64,000 nt of DNA, from the NCBI RefSeq assembly GCF_030936135.1, contig NC_082604.1, positions 6,765,001 through 6,829,000 of the forward strand, read 5' to 3'. The notes below the pieces were generated by a model. The model saw nothing but the letters and a program-made list of their open reading frames with translations. It did not search any database and was not told the DNA's origin. The position numbers were made by a program, and so were the translations under genes. Source of the DNA: Gavia stellata. Lineage: Eukaryota > Chordata > Aves > Gaviiformes > Gaviidae. This document shows, in pieces, positions 26,368-37,857 of the stretch (its first letter is position 1; every line of letters starts with the position of its first letter).

Positions 26368-28220
26368 ACAAGGTGTCATGCACTATAGGTGCTAAGAGCC
26401 ACAGTGCTGCTGAGGTTCTGAGGCAGAGGGAATGGGACCACCTACATATTTGCAATCATTGTAGGTACAGGCATACCTGCAAAAAGGGGAAACCCCCTCC
26501 AAGGGGTCTGATATTAACTTGAGTTTTGTCCTTCTGTCCTCAGTGACCTGACTCCAGCTCTGCTATCGTCTCAGATTGTTGTGTTGCAGCTTCAGGTGTC
26601 TCCTGGTCAAGAGGGAGAGCCACATGGTAGGGAGAATAGATGACAAAGCCATTGTTTCCGCGATGCACTTATTTGTACATATCATGCAGCTAAACATAGG
26701 AAGCGAAGCACCCTTACAGCAATACACAAATCTACTTCTAGTACTGTCACTTAAAAACAAGAAAAAGCCCTGTACTACAATGCCAAACCTAATACATCTG
26801 TGCTGCTCACATCAGAGAATTTGCCCATACAGTGGTAGTTTCCTGCCAATCTATATAATTTTGAAGCTTGCAGCTATTGCCAGGATGCAGCTATTGCTGT
26901 GCATGGAGTAAACTGCAGGAGTCAGACAGTGGCCTGAGACTATTGCCCCATTCCTGCCGTATAATACTTGTATTAGTTTGTGGCAATGCCCTGGCATTTG
27001 TGAGACTAAAATCATTGTCGGTATAAATAACGCCATTACTGTATGGAAAAACTGAGCTACCCAAAGCGTTGTGGACCACAGGACATATCAAGTATAAAGT
27101 TGTGAAGATCTGATCTCACCCAAGCGACTACTGTAAGCCCTGGTGACAGGTTAATTGTTGTACCTTAATGGGATCAGATCTTCAATAGGTGTCCTGTCTG
27201 GTGACAAGTGATTGCATCTGCCCGACTTGTCGCAGCCTCACACTGCAGGAACGTGGATGCCCACAAAACAGCAGCGAACAACACAAAGCAGGTGCAGCCC
27301 TGATCCCTCCCTCACCACCTATGAAGAGTTTTCAGGGGAGGTTTGGTGACAGTGGGGTGTATAAGGCCCTTCTGCAGAAATAGTGCAGACCCATGGCTGA
27401 GGGCTTCTCGGCATTGCCCTGTGTGATGAAGCATTGTTTTGGATTTGGTTTTTTTTCCACTTTCAGCTGCTTGGACAGTGCACAGTGGGGGTTCAACAGC
27501 TCTCCTGCACCTCATTTTGAGACATTTAACTCTTTCCATGCATTATACAGAGAGCCTTGATCTCCCCTAGCTGGATCCCGGACCAGGCATCAGTTTTAAC
27601 GTCTGCCTTTCCAGGTATCAAATACCTCTATAATATCTGTGCTTGCTGACTATGCCCCACGTATCCTCCCACCCCACAGGGAAGTGACAACAGAGCAGCT
27701 CAAAACAGTTAAGCCACAACGGGAGGCCTTGGGGCACTGGAAGAAAGTCACCCATAGAGAAACCTGGGCTGAGAGGGGAGCCAGTGCCAAAGCGTGACTA
27801 ATTCGTGTTTATCTGCATAGAAATTTCACCTAACGTTTTACCAGATAGTCACTTCAATAACTTAAAGTCAGCTTGGGAAACATTATAGAGTTTTTTAAAT
27901 GTGTGCGCTAGCTGTATCTCAGTTGCCTTCATGGTCCTTGACTTTCGGTGTCTTCTGACCTGTAAACCCCTAAAAAATTCCTGCAGAGAATGCAAACCCA
28001 TATTCTGCTCATTTAAACCTACAGACAATTAACTTTCTTAGTGACAACTTACAAATAGTTCCTTTACAAGTGGCCTGTCATCTTCTAGTGTCTGCAGACC
28101 ACATGCTGAAACCACTGTTCAGACACTGGCCAAACAACATAGGAAACGACTATTCCCATCACAGAAAGTACTCCCCATCCAAATGTTAGATCTACCTGCT
28201 TTGTGTCCATTTTTTGGCAG
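26368..28220. other. intergenic between copy B and the receptor pseudogene
   Basis: Non-coding. It includes an imperfect palindrome at 27071-27199, listed separately. No other gene or young repeat is visible. Confidence 0.5.
27071..27199. repeat. imperfect palindrome, possible ancient MITE remnant
   Basis: The 14-mer at 27104-27117 (GAAGATCTGATCTC) pairs with 27170-27183 (GGGATCAGATCTTC) with one mismatch. The flanks also pair loosely: CCACAGGACA at 27075 against TGTCCTGTCTGG after 27188. The whole forms a hairpin of about 130 bases. Its arm resembles the palindromic 'GGATCAGATC' DNA elements widespread in amniotes, but that family assignment is from memory and uncertain. Confidence 0.45.
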
Positions 28221-28233
28221 AGGTCCCACCGTG

Positions 28234-29189
28234 ATGGAAGCTGCACCAAGCAACTGCAGAATAAAAATGGATGAAACTACTCAGATCATTTAGCTGATCA
28301 TTTATGTCCCAATTTTCTTCTTTGATGTATTATTTAATGCTCTGGCCTTACTGGTATTTCACCGCAAGCAGAGCAAAAGGGCCGTGTGTGTATGTGACCA
28401 ACTTAATCATTGTATACTGTTTGGCCCTCATTCTGCCTTTTAAAGTCTCTTTTCAAAGACAGAAAAAGATACAAGAGACAAATAGTGCCTGATCTTAAAA
28501 ACCATCTATTGTTTAAGGAGATGCATGAGCGTTGTCACCATTGTAGCTGTCAACAAATACGCTGCAATTAACTATCCTCAGAGAGCAAGAGGCTTAGGGT
28601 CCCCGTTAGTCCATTCTCCTTTAGGGTGTGTCATCAATCTTTATGACAGGCATCACTTACGTGTCCAGGCAAGTGGTGCTCAGCAAGGAAAGAGACTTCG
28701 GTTTTCAGAAACAGCGCAGAGGGTCTTCAAAAACACTTTTGGCTCTGGGATCCCCTTCTGGGATTTTGCATCTCATTGGTTATAATGAATGCCTGTTCCA
28801 AACAGATTATTATGAAAATTTTTATTATTTTGAAAGAAGATGAAGGTTGATTCATATCAACCTGTTATCCTACTGTTAATCCAGAAAGCAAACAACTTGT
28901 GTTTTCTGCAAACCCAGTCATGTTCATGTTTTCTCCCTGTTACCATGAGGCACCTTTTCCAATTTACAATGGGCTCCAATTAGGTCATCTATTCTCAAAT
29001 ACAAAACAGAAATGCTTTTGTGCATGTGGCCTCATGTATGGGCCTCATGGTATAGCAAATAGTAACTGCTGTTGAGATGCCATTTGCTACTGTTTTGTAA
29101 CTAAAGAATTTCAGAGCACTTTCTTCTTACCCAAGCCTATAGTTTTTAAATCGAGGAAGGATCACAGACAAGGCACTCTATTAAACTAA
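28234..29189 (+). pseudogene. GPR35-like receptor pseudogene (fourth array member)
   Basis: A decayed receptor of the same family, in line with its neighbours. The ATG at 28234 follows an acceptor-like TTTTTTGGCAG ending at 28220, the layout of the intact copies. The first frame reads MEAAPSNCRIKMDE and meets a TAG at codon 20, then continues as the TM1-like segment YVPIFFFDVLFNALALLVF. A shift is needed to reach the TM2-like VYVTNLIIVYCLALILPF. Further on lie a TM3 end with NKY in place of DRY, then INYPQRARGLGSP, and near the 3' end NCC-stop-DAICYCFVTKEFQ. The stop there replaces the leucine of the TM7 NCCLD motif. The frame ends at TAA 29187-29189. Several indels remove most of TM4-TM6 in any one frame. 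No product is expected. Confidence 0.9.
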
Positions 29190-30006
29190 ACAGCTGCTGT
29201 AGTTTCACCCCAGCAAGCAGCTAAGCACTGCACGGCTGCTCGCTTACCCCCTGTCAGTGCCAAAACCAGTACAACAGCTGGGCTAAAGAATTTATAGTTG
29301 GCATTCCTAAACATAGCCAAGCTTACTGCATATAGAGCTGTATGAAGTGAATGGATTTTTCTTGTAGGAAGCAAACCGAGGTCTCCCACCATCCATGTTC
29401 TAAATTTCAAAAATTAAGTGTTCCTTTTTCTTATTGTAAGTTTCCTTATTGTAAAGTGGAAATTTGTTGACTTCATAATCCCTGTGAACATTAAGTAGTA
29501 TTTTTTATTGTTTGTACTGAACGCTACGAAAACAAAAAAAGAAACTTTTTTCCCACTTGCAAAAGAATTTTATCTCATAATAATATAACTATAAACAAAT
29601 ATTCATTTATTGACATTATACATCAGAGTCCTCTATTATTAATGCTAAACCTATACTGGAGATTGTGAGAGGAGACTTAGCTACCATGATATAAGATCTG
29701 CCTTACAACAGGGTATTTATAGTGCAACCCAAAGATGACCAAGGAACTTTCTGATTACCTGAAGATGTACGTACTACCTTGGACAAAAATTATTATCTGG
29801 TTTACATGTCAAGTTATAACGATGTATATGGTGGGTTTCTGACCCCTTTCTTCACTCTGAACAAAACTTCAGCTCCCTGAGTGCTCCCAGTAAATGGAAC
29901 AGATGAGTTATCAGCACCTGGGCCACAACAAACTACCACCCATAATACAGCACTGGAATAGCAATCCATGAGGACAGCGACATGGTTATCCGCAAATCTT
30001 TCCCAT
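29190..30006. other. intergenic, AT-rich
   Basis: AT-rich non-coding sequence between the pseudogene and a CR1. No gene or repeat is recognised. Confidence 0.5.
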
Positions 30007-30082
30007 ATCACAGAATCACTAAGGTTGGAAAAGACCTGTAAGATCATCAAGTCCAACCATCAACCCAACACCACCATGCCCA

Positions 30083-30781
30083 CTAAACCATGTCCCGTAA
30101 TGCCACGTCCACACGTTCCTTGAACACCTCCAGCGATGGTGACTCCACCACTTCCCTAGGCAGCCTGTTCCAGTGTGTCACCACTCTCTCAGTAAAGAAT
30201 TTTTTCCTAATATCCAGCCTGAACCTCCCCTGGCGCAACTTGAGGCCATTTCCTCTTGTCCTGTCGCTAGTCACCTGGGAGAAGAGACCAACACCCACCT
30301 CTTTGCAACCTCCTTTCAGATAGTTGTAGAGAGCGATAAGGTCTCCCCTCAGCCTCCTCTTCTCCAGACTGAACAACCCCAGCTCCCTCAGCCGCTCCTC
30401 ATCAGACTTGTGCTCCAGACCCCTCACCAGCTTCGTTGCCCTTCTCTGGACATGCTCCAGCACCTCAATGTCCTTCTTGTAGTGAGGGGCCCAAACCTGA
30501 ACACAGTATTCGAGGTGCGACCTCACCAGGGCCGAGTACAGGGGCATGATGACCTCCTTACTCCTGCTGATCACACCATTTCTGATACAGGCCAGGATGC
30601 CGTTGGCCTTCTTGGCCACCTGGGCACACTGCTGGCTCATATTCAGCCGGTTGTCAGTCAACACCCCCAGGTCCTTTTCTGCAGGACAGCTTTCCAGCCA
30701 CTCATCCCCAAGTCTGTAGCGTTGCATGGGGTTGTTGTGACCCAAGTGCAGGACCCGGCACTTGGCCTTGTTGAACCTCAT
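30083..30781 (-). pseudogene. CR1 ORF2 C-terminal fragment, open
   Basis: An uninterrupted frame of 232 codons covering the C-terminal part of CR1 ORF2. It runs from [15 protein letters not shown] (just after the catalytic core) through [22 protein letters not shown] and [14 protein letters not shown] to the natural-looking end ALRDMV. It lacks the endonuclease and the reverse-transcriptase catalytic boxes, so it is a fragment despite the open frame. Its openness suggests a rather recent insertion. Confidence 0.85.
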
Positions 30782-30860
30782 CCAATTGGCCTGGGCCCAT
30801 CCATCCAGCCTGTCCAGATCCCTCTGCAGAGCCTTCCGACCCTCGAGCAGATCAACACCC

Positions 30861-30930
30861 GCCTAGTGGATGAGGGAACAGCTGTCAATGTTGTCTACCA
30901 CATCCACAGCCTTTCCCTCATCCACTAGGC
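30861..30930. repeat. 30-bp-arm palindrome inside a CR1
   Basis: The left arm at 30861-30878 (GCCTAGTGGATGAGGGAA) is the exact reverse complement of 30913-30930. The arms continue inward with mismatches to 30890 and 30901, leaving a loop of about 10 bases. Both arms derive from the same CR1 segment (encoding VDEGKAVDVVY), in opposite directions. Confidence 0.88.
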
Positions 30931-31000
30931 AGGAGAAGAGAGAAGGAGATCAGGTTGGTCAAGCAGGACCTGCCTTTCAAGAACCCATGCTGGCTGGGTC

Positions 31001-34000
31001 TAGCGCAAGAGTCTGGCTAACGGTAGTGGGGAGCAGCAGCCACAGTCCATCAGCAGCTCCAACAAGCAGGGTTGGACCACTGCATTCTGTTCACATTTCA
31101 GCAAGATATGATCTTCCTGTCCCTCAAAAGAAAAAGATGCTAACAATAGCTTAAAATTAGGCTTGAGAGAAAAAAAAAAAAAACACACACACAGGGAAAA
31201 TTCTACAAAGTAATCCAGAATCTTGCTTCTAAGTGAGTAGCCATGAGAATTAGCATTTTTGGCCCTTCTAAGCAGGGAAGGCAGGGGCTGGCATAAGACA
31301 GTATTTTGCTGTTTAGTGGCATTTGGGCAGGCCTGAAATTTGAGTTCTCGCCAGAGGTTTGGGCTCCAGCAGCACTCCTCTCCCGGGGGCTGAAAGACAC
31401 ATATTGGTGAGTTCTGCATTTTAGCGAGTGGGGCGCTGCTTTCAGGTTTTGGAGGTATCTCCGCGTCCCTGGTTTCTCAGTGTAGCACAGTTGTTCCAAT
31501 CACAAGCATTACGCAGCAGTCTCCAGGGAAGTCTGCAAGCACCAAAGCAGCGGTAGGCAGCTGGATGGCACAGGCTTTGCCATGCCCTCGCCAGTATGTT
31601 TGCACAGAGATACACAGCCGATCCCTTCATTATTGATGCTGCAGGAGTATGGAGAAGGCTATAGCACAGACAGCCCTGCAAGTGCGTAAACTGCTGCGGG
31701 TCAGTTCCTGTGTGTTGCTAAGGAAGGGGAAAGGGGAAACAGTCTCAACAGCCAAGGTTGGTCATTGCGTGAGGCTGATGTAGTTAGCCTAACACTGCCA
31801 TTTCACAGGCTTTCCATACCAAAAATAAGACTGACACGTTCTGCTCCCAACCCCATAGTTTTGTTTTGGTCAAGATCTGCTGTTGCAACATCACGTCTTC
31901 CCATGAGAAAGCCAGGAAAAAAACCACACAGGGCAGAGGCACTGCAGAACCCAAATGCCACAGGGTAGTGCAGTGTCCCATGTCCCCCTTGCATATGTGG
32001 AGGGGATATCGGTACCTCTCTTACCTTGCTAGAGGCCCTGTCCCACTGTGATGTGCCAGCAGCTGTAGCCAGCAGAGCACAGCCTCTGGGAGGCAGAGGA
32101 GACAGATCTTCCCTGGCAGGGAAAGGAGGCAGGAACCCATCAAACCTGGGCTTTCCTGTCTATTAGCAATCTGTACCAGGAGCACAGGAAAACCTCATGA
32201 GAAGGGCTTTCTTTCGCTAGGAAACAACCTCAGGCAGGACATCAGGCAGAGCTTGCATGGGAAGGAAAAATGATCGTGCGGAACAGAAAAAAATCAAGAA
32301 GAGTAAAGATCAAACGGGTCTTAGCAAATTCTTCCCTTAGATATGAAAAGCTATACACAAATTACAAGCAAAGAAGTGAGATCACCCAGTACTGCTGCTG
32401 ATAAAAACAACAAAATTGTCCAGGTATGTCCTGAAAACTACCTGATTACTTTGTCACAGCTTTCAGTAAGAATGAGGAACCCGAGAAGTCCAGAATTTTA
32501 AAGGAATTGGCACATGAAATCTCACACCAGCAACAAAGCTTTTAAATAAGTCAGCCAAAACAGGATCGGGGACAGAGACCACCAAACACAGTCCCTTCTC
32601 TAGGACAGGGGAAGAAAGGGAGGGTCTGGCCCGTAACAGCTCTACTATGTTCAGACCTGAAAAACGTGCAGTTTCACAACACATCTGAACAACATGAAAT
32701 GGGAGGGAACAAATAGAAAGGCAAAAGTTAAGGGGTGCTTGATCTTACAGGAATTTTTTGCCTCACTGGCTTCTTCCACTAAGAAAATCACTTTTCCAGC
32801 CAAGGTGTGGTAGACACTGGTGTCAGTAAAAGGTCCTTCAGAGCACATTGTGAGTGGTAATGCAGTTAGTACAGGCACTGGTACTCAGTGGTGCCCGGAC
32901 TACCCTGCCAGAGAGCTGCCAGCAAGGAAGTGAGAAAACAGCACCAGTGTCGCCTGCACTGCGCCACATGGTGACAGCACTCATGGGGCTGAGACAGGCT
33001 GAGAACTGCAGAGGCAGGGGAAAATACCAAGTGAGCATCATTGGTCCATAGCAGAGGTGATAAAACCTGAGACTGGATGGAAGAAGGGGGCCATAAGCAT
33101 CTGCAAGAGCCTAGAGTGTGGCTGATGGGAAGCCAAGGTGGAGAGAAGAAAAGCATGAGGATCCTGACCCAGGGGTGTCCAGGAATCACACAGGGACCTG
33201 ACAGCCACACCAGGAGGCATGTAAGTTCTCCGCAGATAACACTTCATCATAGCTTGCCTACTGGTAGCTAGTGTTGAGTTGCTCTGACATATCCTGGTGA
33301 ACTTGCTTATCACAGCCAGGTGCTTTATGCCTGGTGACATGGTTTGTCCCTCCCTTGAAGCCTCACCAGGCTGATGGGAGACATAGCTGCCCTCATCTGG
33401 CAACCACAGCACCAAGCTGTGGATGGGAAGCATCACACTGGGGAGATGCTATGAGCTGAGCTCCCTCCAGGCTTGATTTTGACTGCTCATGGTTAATACT
33501 GGTAGTGATTGCCTTGACATAGACAATAGGGTTGTGTGGACAACACTTGAGGATGAGACAAAGTGAAGTGTTTTCTGTACAGTGGTGAAACTATCACAAC
33601 CCAGGAGCTGGATGACTTTGAAAACTAAAGTACTAACAAGGACCATGGTGTGAAAATGATGGTGGTTGGGGATCAACGAGCTGGGTGTACTAATAGGTCA
33701 GTAACTACTTATTAGCATCTACCAAGAAGCAGCCACAAGAAAGGCAAAAGCAGTCCCTGGAAACTCAGAATTATTTAAGCTAAGCTCTATACTGTCCATA
33801 CACTGGCAAGGAATTAATCTCAAAGGCTGGTTTGTAATGCACAGACAGACAATGCAGAAATGCTCCTGAAGCTGCTCTAACGTAACCTGGAAAGTGGGAA
33901 GGGGAAATGTGTTTGTCCAAGACAGCAATTCAAAGTACGAACAGCAGGACCTTTAAGCTTGTTGATCAACTTATCAGAGCTCTTCTTATAAATGGGTTGC

Positions 34001-36126
34001 AACGGACAGCCGAGGAGGAGCCCCTGGCCCGCAGGTGCCTGCAGCCGCAGAGCGGTCACAAAGTCGGCAGGTCACAGCGTCACGGTGCCACGTTTTCTCA
34101 GAATTGCTGGCTGATGAGAACTATGGAAGACAAGAGAATTACCGTGATTCAGAGTGAAACCCAGTTGTAATAATCACAAAACTGGCTGCAAACCACAGCC
34201 CTCACCTCTCCAACAGCTCTGTGAATTGGACCGGGGGCCCACCGAGGCTGCTCTGTCCTGGGGCTCAGCAGTGTGACAGCAGTGGCAGTCCCCGCTCCAG
34301 CCCCAGCAGGAGTGGCAGTCTAGAAGGCAGAGAGAAGACCTCGGGACCCTCCAGGGCAACGGGTCCCCTCCAAGCAGTATGTACAGCCTCTTGGGTGAGG
34401 AAGGTCAATGGGCATTGCTCAGTGAGACATCAGGCACTGGAAAGTAAATCAAAGGAAAAACCCAAAGCCATTCCATCGACAGAAGAACTGCTGCAGGGCC
34501 GCATGGCAGACGAGCATTTCACCTCGCTGCAGGACTATTGCAGGCTCCTCAGTCAACAGGAGGTGGTACGAGCCATGCCAGTGGTGACAGAGGAAGCTCA
34601 ACCCCAGGGAAATGCGTTGAGGAGGGGCGGGGGAGCTTCCTCCACCAGCCTTGCTGCTGTCACAGCCATCGGCAAATGGTCATCACAGGACACCTTGCTG
34701 GCCATGTGCCCGGAGCACTGCTAGGAGGGCTGATCGTGCCTGCATGTCACACTGCAGCTGGTCTGGAGGAACATTCACTCTGTCCAAGGACAGCGAGCGA
34801 GCAGGTAATTCCTCCTGGCTATTTGCTGACCTGGTTATTTGAGCTCTGCAAAGCACTGGTGGTGGAGAAACTGAGAGGGCTGGAGCCTGTGTATTTTCAA
34901 AGGCTTATTTTGATACTGGCCACATTAGATGTGTTTTGGATGCTTAAGCGCTGCCTCAGCCTTTGCTAGATCTCTCAGTTGTCTGTTATGATCTACCCTT
35001 GTATCTTCTGGGCTCATAACTCATTCCTGTGTCCAAAGCACAGAGCTGCAGCAGGTATTGGCTGTAGCACATTCCCTTACCTCCCGAAGAGGTCTCCTGA
35101 CATGATTCCTCAGCAGCATGATTTTCAAAGCTAGCCGTGACCCGCAGATGCATGTAGATGCTGCAGCACTGCCCTATGGTTCGCTCGCTCGGGATGCTTT
35201 CAAGCCCCGGGAACCTGCACCCGTGCAGCCATGTTCCCCTTGCAGGGAAAATCCAAAGACATCTCAGACCTCCCAGGTCTTTTCTGTCCATGAACAGTTG
35301 CACCTGGAATATACTCCTGCATTAACTTCTCCAAAGCAGGAGGGCAAACAGCAATATTGCCCTTAGATCCGGGGTGATAAAACCACCCACTAGACCAGAT
35401 ACAGCTCATCGCTCTATTTCATGTGGCTGCTGATCACATTTCTTGCCATGGCATTGGTGGGATTTTTTGTCTTGGAATTGTGGCAGATTGCTCTAATACT
35501 TCTGAGATGAAGACCAACTTTCATGATCCTTGAAAGGCAGCATGCAGACCCCAGTACTCTGATTCTTGCTGCAGACCACTAAATGCTACCACTGAGCACA
35601 GGACTCAATGGCAGCTAAAACTAATGAGAGATGTACTAATAATTGCTCTTATCGCTAATGAGAAGTGATGCAGAGACAGCTCAGGACTGAAGGAGAGGAC
35701 AGCTGTCCTTGTGCTGAACATCTCCCAGAGCATTTTGAGCTGTGAGGATGCTGGCTGGCTTCTCCCGAGCACCACTGTAAGGGATCTGTATCAGATGGTT
35801 GTAACAGCTCACATAATTCCTAGCTGCAGTTGACCTGCTGCTGCCTGATGTGAGTCTGGCCCAGAACAGAGGCCCAAGCGTTTTCCCCTGCTGCCCTCCG
35901 TGAGCAGTCTTCCCTGCATGGGACCCAGTGAGAACCTGCGCTTTTCTCCTCCATAACTGATCAGGCTCATGTTCTGCTCCCTCCCCTTCCCACTAGGTAC
36001 CCTAGAGCCAGCTCTGCTCTGCAGAGTCATCTCCGCGGTCTGGTGGTCTGGTAAAGGCCTGAACTATCTGCATTAATCACTGATTCAGCCAAGAGTCTAG
36101 CTTCTAAAAGGTTTAATCTTTTGCAG
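31001..36126. other. intergenic, upstream of receptor copy C
   Basis: No protein family, RNA gene or young transposon is recognised. By analogy with the other copies, an untranslated exon and promoter of receptor C should lie here. The only clear simple sequence is the A-tract plus CA run near 31170. Open frames such as 34221-34724 on the + strand show no known motif. Confidence 0.5.
31170..31193. repeat. A-tract followed by (CA)n
   Basis: A run of about 14 A followed by a short CA dinucleotide repeat; simple sequence. Confidence 0.8.
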
Positions 36127-36152
36127 GAACTGTGCCTCTTAATACCCCTAAA

Positions 36153-37088
36153 ATGAACCTCAGCAGCTGCAATATCACAGCTTATGAAAGCTTTCCACTT
36201 GTCCAGCTGTGTGTTTACATCCCGGTTTTGCTTTTGGGCATTTTGCTGAACATGTTGGCGCTGTGGGTATTCTGCTGCAGACTTGACAAATGGACAGAAA
36301 CCAGAGTATACATGGTCAACTTGGCTGTGGCTGACTGCTTGCTGCTCTTTACTTTGCCTTTTAAAACTTTATCCCAGTTTCATCAGCTGAAGGTAGGTAG
36401 ATGGTGCCTGGTTCTGGAAGGTGGCTATTTCATAAACCGCTTAATGAGCATCGGTATCGTCACTGTCGTAGCAGCTGATAGGTACCTTGCAATCAAGTAC
36501 CCTTTGAAAGCCAAGGTGCTGAGGTCGCCACTGAAGGCAGCTTTTGCCTCTGGATTTCTTTGGATAGTCATCATCTGTGTGATGTCCCTTATTAAAAAGT
36601 TAGAGGACCGAGAACAAGATGAACTTTGCTTTGAAAAATCTTCAGTTAAGCCCTCAGTGGTCACACTGTGTGCTATTATTGTAGGGTTTTTCATACCATT
36701 GATCATCTTGAGTTATTGCTCCATACAAGTCATTGCAGAACTCGGGAGAAAGAAGAAGGAAAACTGTCGCGAGGGAAAGTTAATCAGGAAGGCCATCTAC
36801 ATAGTGTCTGCAAACATGGCTGTGTTCATCGTCTGCTTTTTACCTCTTTACCTCGGGCATCTCCTTCGCTTTTTAATGGACTCCATCAGCTCCAACTGCT
36901 CTGCAATACAGAGGGTTAATAATTTTGTTCACCTCGCCTCAGTCCTCGCAAACACGAACTGTTGCCTGGATGCTATTTGTTACTACTTTGTCAACAAGGA
37001 ATTTCAGGAAGCATCTCCCAAGCTAGTGAAGTCCAAATCGGAAGCCAGTGAAGAAGCTGCAATTCAGCTCCCATGCGTAACACATTAG
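36153..37088 (+). CDS. GPR35: GPR35 (closest copy), G-protein-coupled receptor, copy C
   Basis: Class A receptor of 311 residues and the best GPR35 candidate of the array. In mammals GPR35 responds to acidic metabolites such as kynurenate and 5-HIAA and couples to Gi/o and G12/13. The start is the ATG at 36153. The frame extends 21 bases upstream only through a GTG, and a splice acceptor (TTTAATCTTTTGCAG) ends at 36126. Marks are WVFCCRLDKWTETRVYMVN, DRY at 109-111, VCFLPLYLG in TM6, NCCLDAICYYF in TM7 and KEFQEAS after it. R96 matches human R100 and Y92 matches human Y96. R239 in TM6 matches the human R240 region. The tail ends in CVTH, against CVTLA in human. C85-C159 and C6-C249 are the likely disulphides, and sequons lie at N2 and N7. 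Helices lie at about 16-42, 52-74, 86-108, 130-148, 169-192, 212-236 and 254-280. Orthology is inferred from these residues, not from a tree. Confidence 0.94.
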   Translation: MNLSSCNITAYESFPLVQLCVYIPVLLLGILLNMLALWVFCCRLDKWTETRVYMVNLAVADCLLLFTLPFKTLSQFHQLKVGRWCLVLEGGYFINRLMSIGIVTVVAADRYLAIKYPLKAKVLRSPLKAAFASGFLWIVIICVMSLIKKLEDREQDELCFEKSSVKPSVVTLCAIIVGFFIPLIILSYCSIQVIAELGRKKKENCREGKLIRKAIYIVSANMAVFIVCFLPLYLGHLLRFLMDSISSNCSAIQRVNNFVHLASVLANTNCCLDAICYYFVNKEFQEASPKLVKSKSEASEEAAIQLPCVTH

Positions 37089-37857
37089 TGCAAAACACGT
37101 GCAGCACAGATTTTATATTTGCTATGTTCAAGTTCAGCTGGGACTCAATAGCAGGCTTTCACACTTTCTGCTAATGGGAAGGCTTCAGACACATGAAAAT
37201 TAGCCCTGATTCAGACAACCACAGCAGTCCAGATCCTGATGTAATCAGATAGGTTGCCACTGGTAATTCTCTGCCTCATGCAAATTTGAGTAAAATGATA
37301 GCTTTCCCCTGCAAAAAAAGTCTTTCATTTGCCCAGAAAACCCAAAACAAGTACACCCAGTGGTAAAGAGGATTATTTTTTTGTCCCTCTCCCCCACCTT
37401 GGATCAGTTTTTATGCATCTGTAGCTGTGACAAAGAAACAGAGGTTATTCCAAATACCAAAAAAGAAAAAAAAGTCAAAGTGAAACCACTGCGGGAAAAG
37501 AAAGAAGGATGTCTTTGTAAGTCACAAACATCTTGTTTGTTAGTTGGTAATAATGCATAATCACAGTAGCAGAGGCAGATTTAGCCTGCTTTAGACAGCT
37601 TTACAGCACCATTCATACTACATAACAGTTACAAAATGGTCATCAATTGCAATACAAGGTCAGAAGAAATTGCAATTACTTGTGCTGGGGAAAAATTTAC
37701 ATCAAAAGTGTTTGAGTCAAATGCATTAAAACTACTATCCAAAGAGTTCGGGCAGGCAGCGGGAATAAGGACTCTGTATTAGGGGTCTATTCAACCTTAT
37801 AATGTAAAGGACTGTCTAAAGAAAGCGGCAGCAAGCTGTTCCAAAGAAACCAACATA

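Larger units (their letters stand above)
30007..31000 (-). mobile_element. CR1 LINE with internal deletion and fold-back, - strand
   Basis: Same subfamily as the copy at 14956-16286. The 3' end is at 30007 (+ strand TCACAGAATCACTAAGG), and the element runs to about 31000, where it matches the region encoding the truncated 5' reverse-transcriptase part. Between 30861 and 30930 the order is disturbed. About 300 bases of reverse-transcriptase coding sequence, including the FADD box, are missing. In their place is a short sense-orientation copy forming an inverted repeat with the adjoining antisense copy. The element is inactive. Confidence 0.92.

Noticed and set aside
30173-30928. 251-codon open frame on the + strand
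   Set aside because: It is the antisense of the CR1 at 30007-31000.
1410-33600. Similarity of 'TTTCTGTACAGT' segments near 1411 and 33570
   Set aside because: The match is short and does not extend clearly; it could be chance.
36132-36152. Seven-codon extension of receptor C
   Set aside because: It begins with GTG; the family start is the ATG at 36153.
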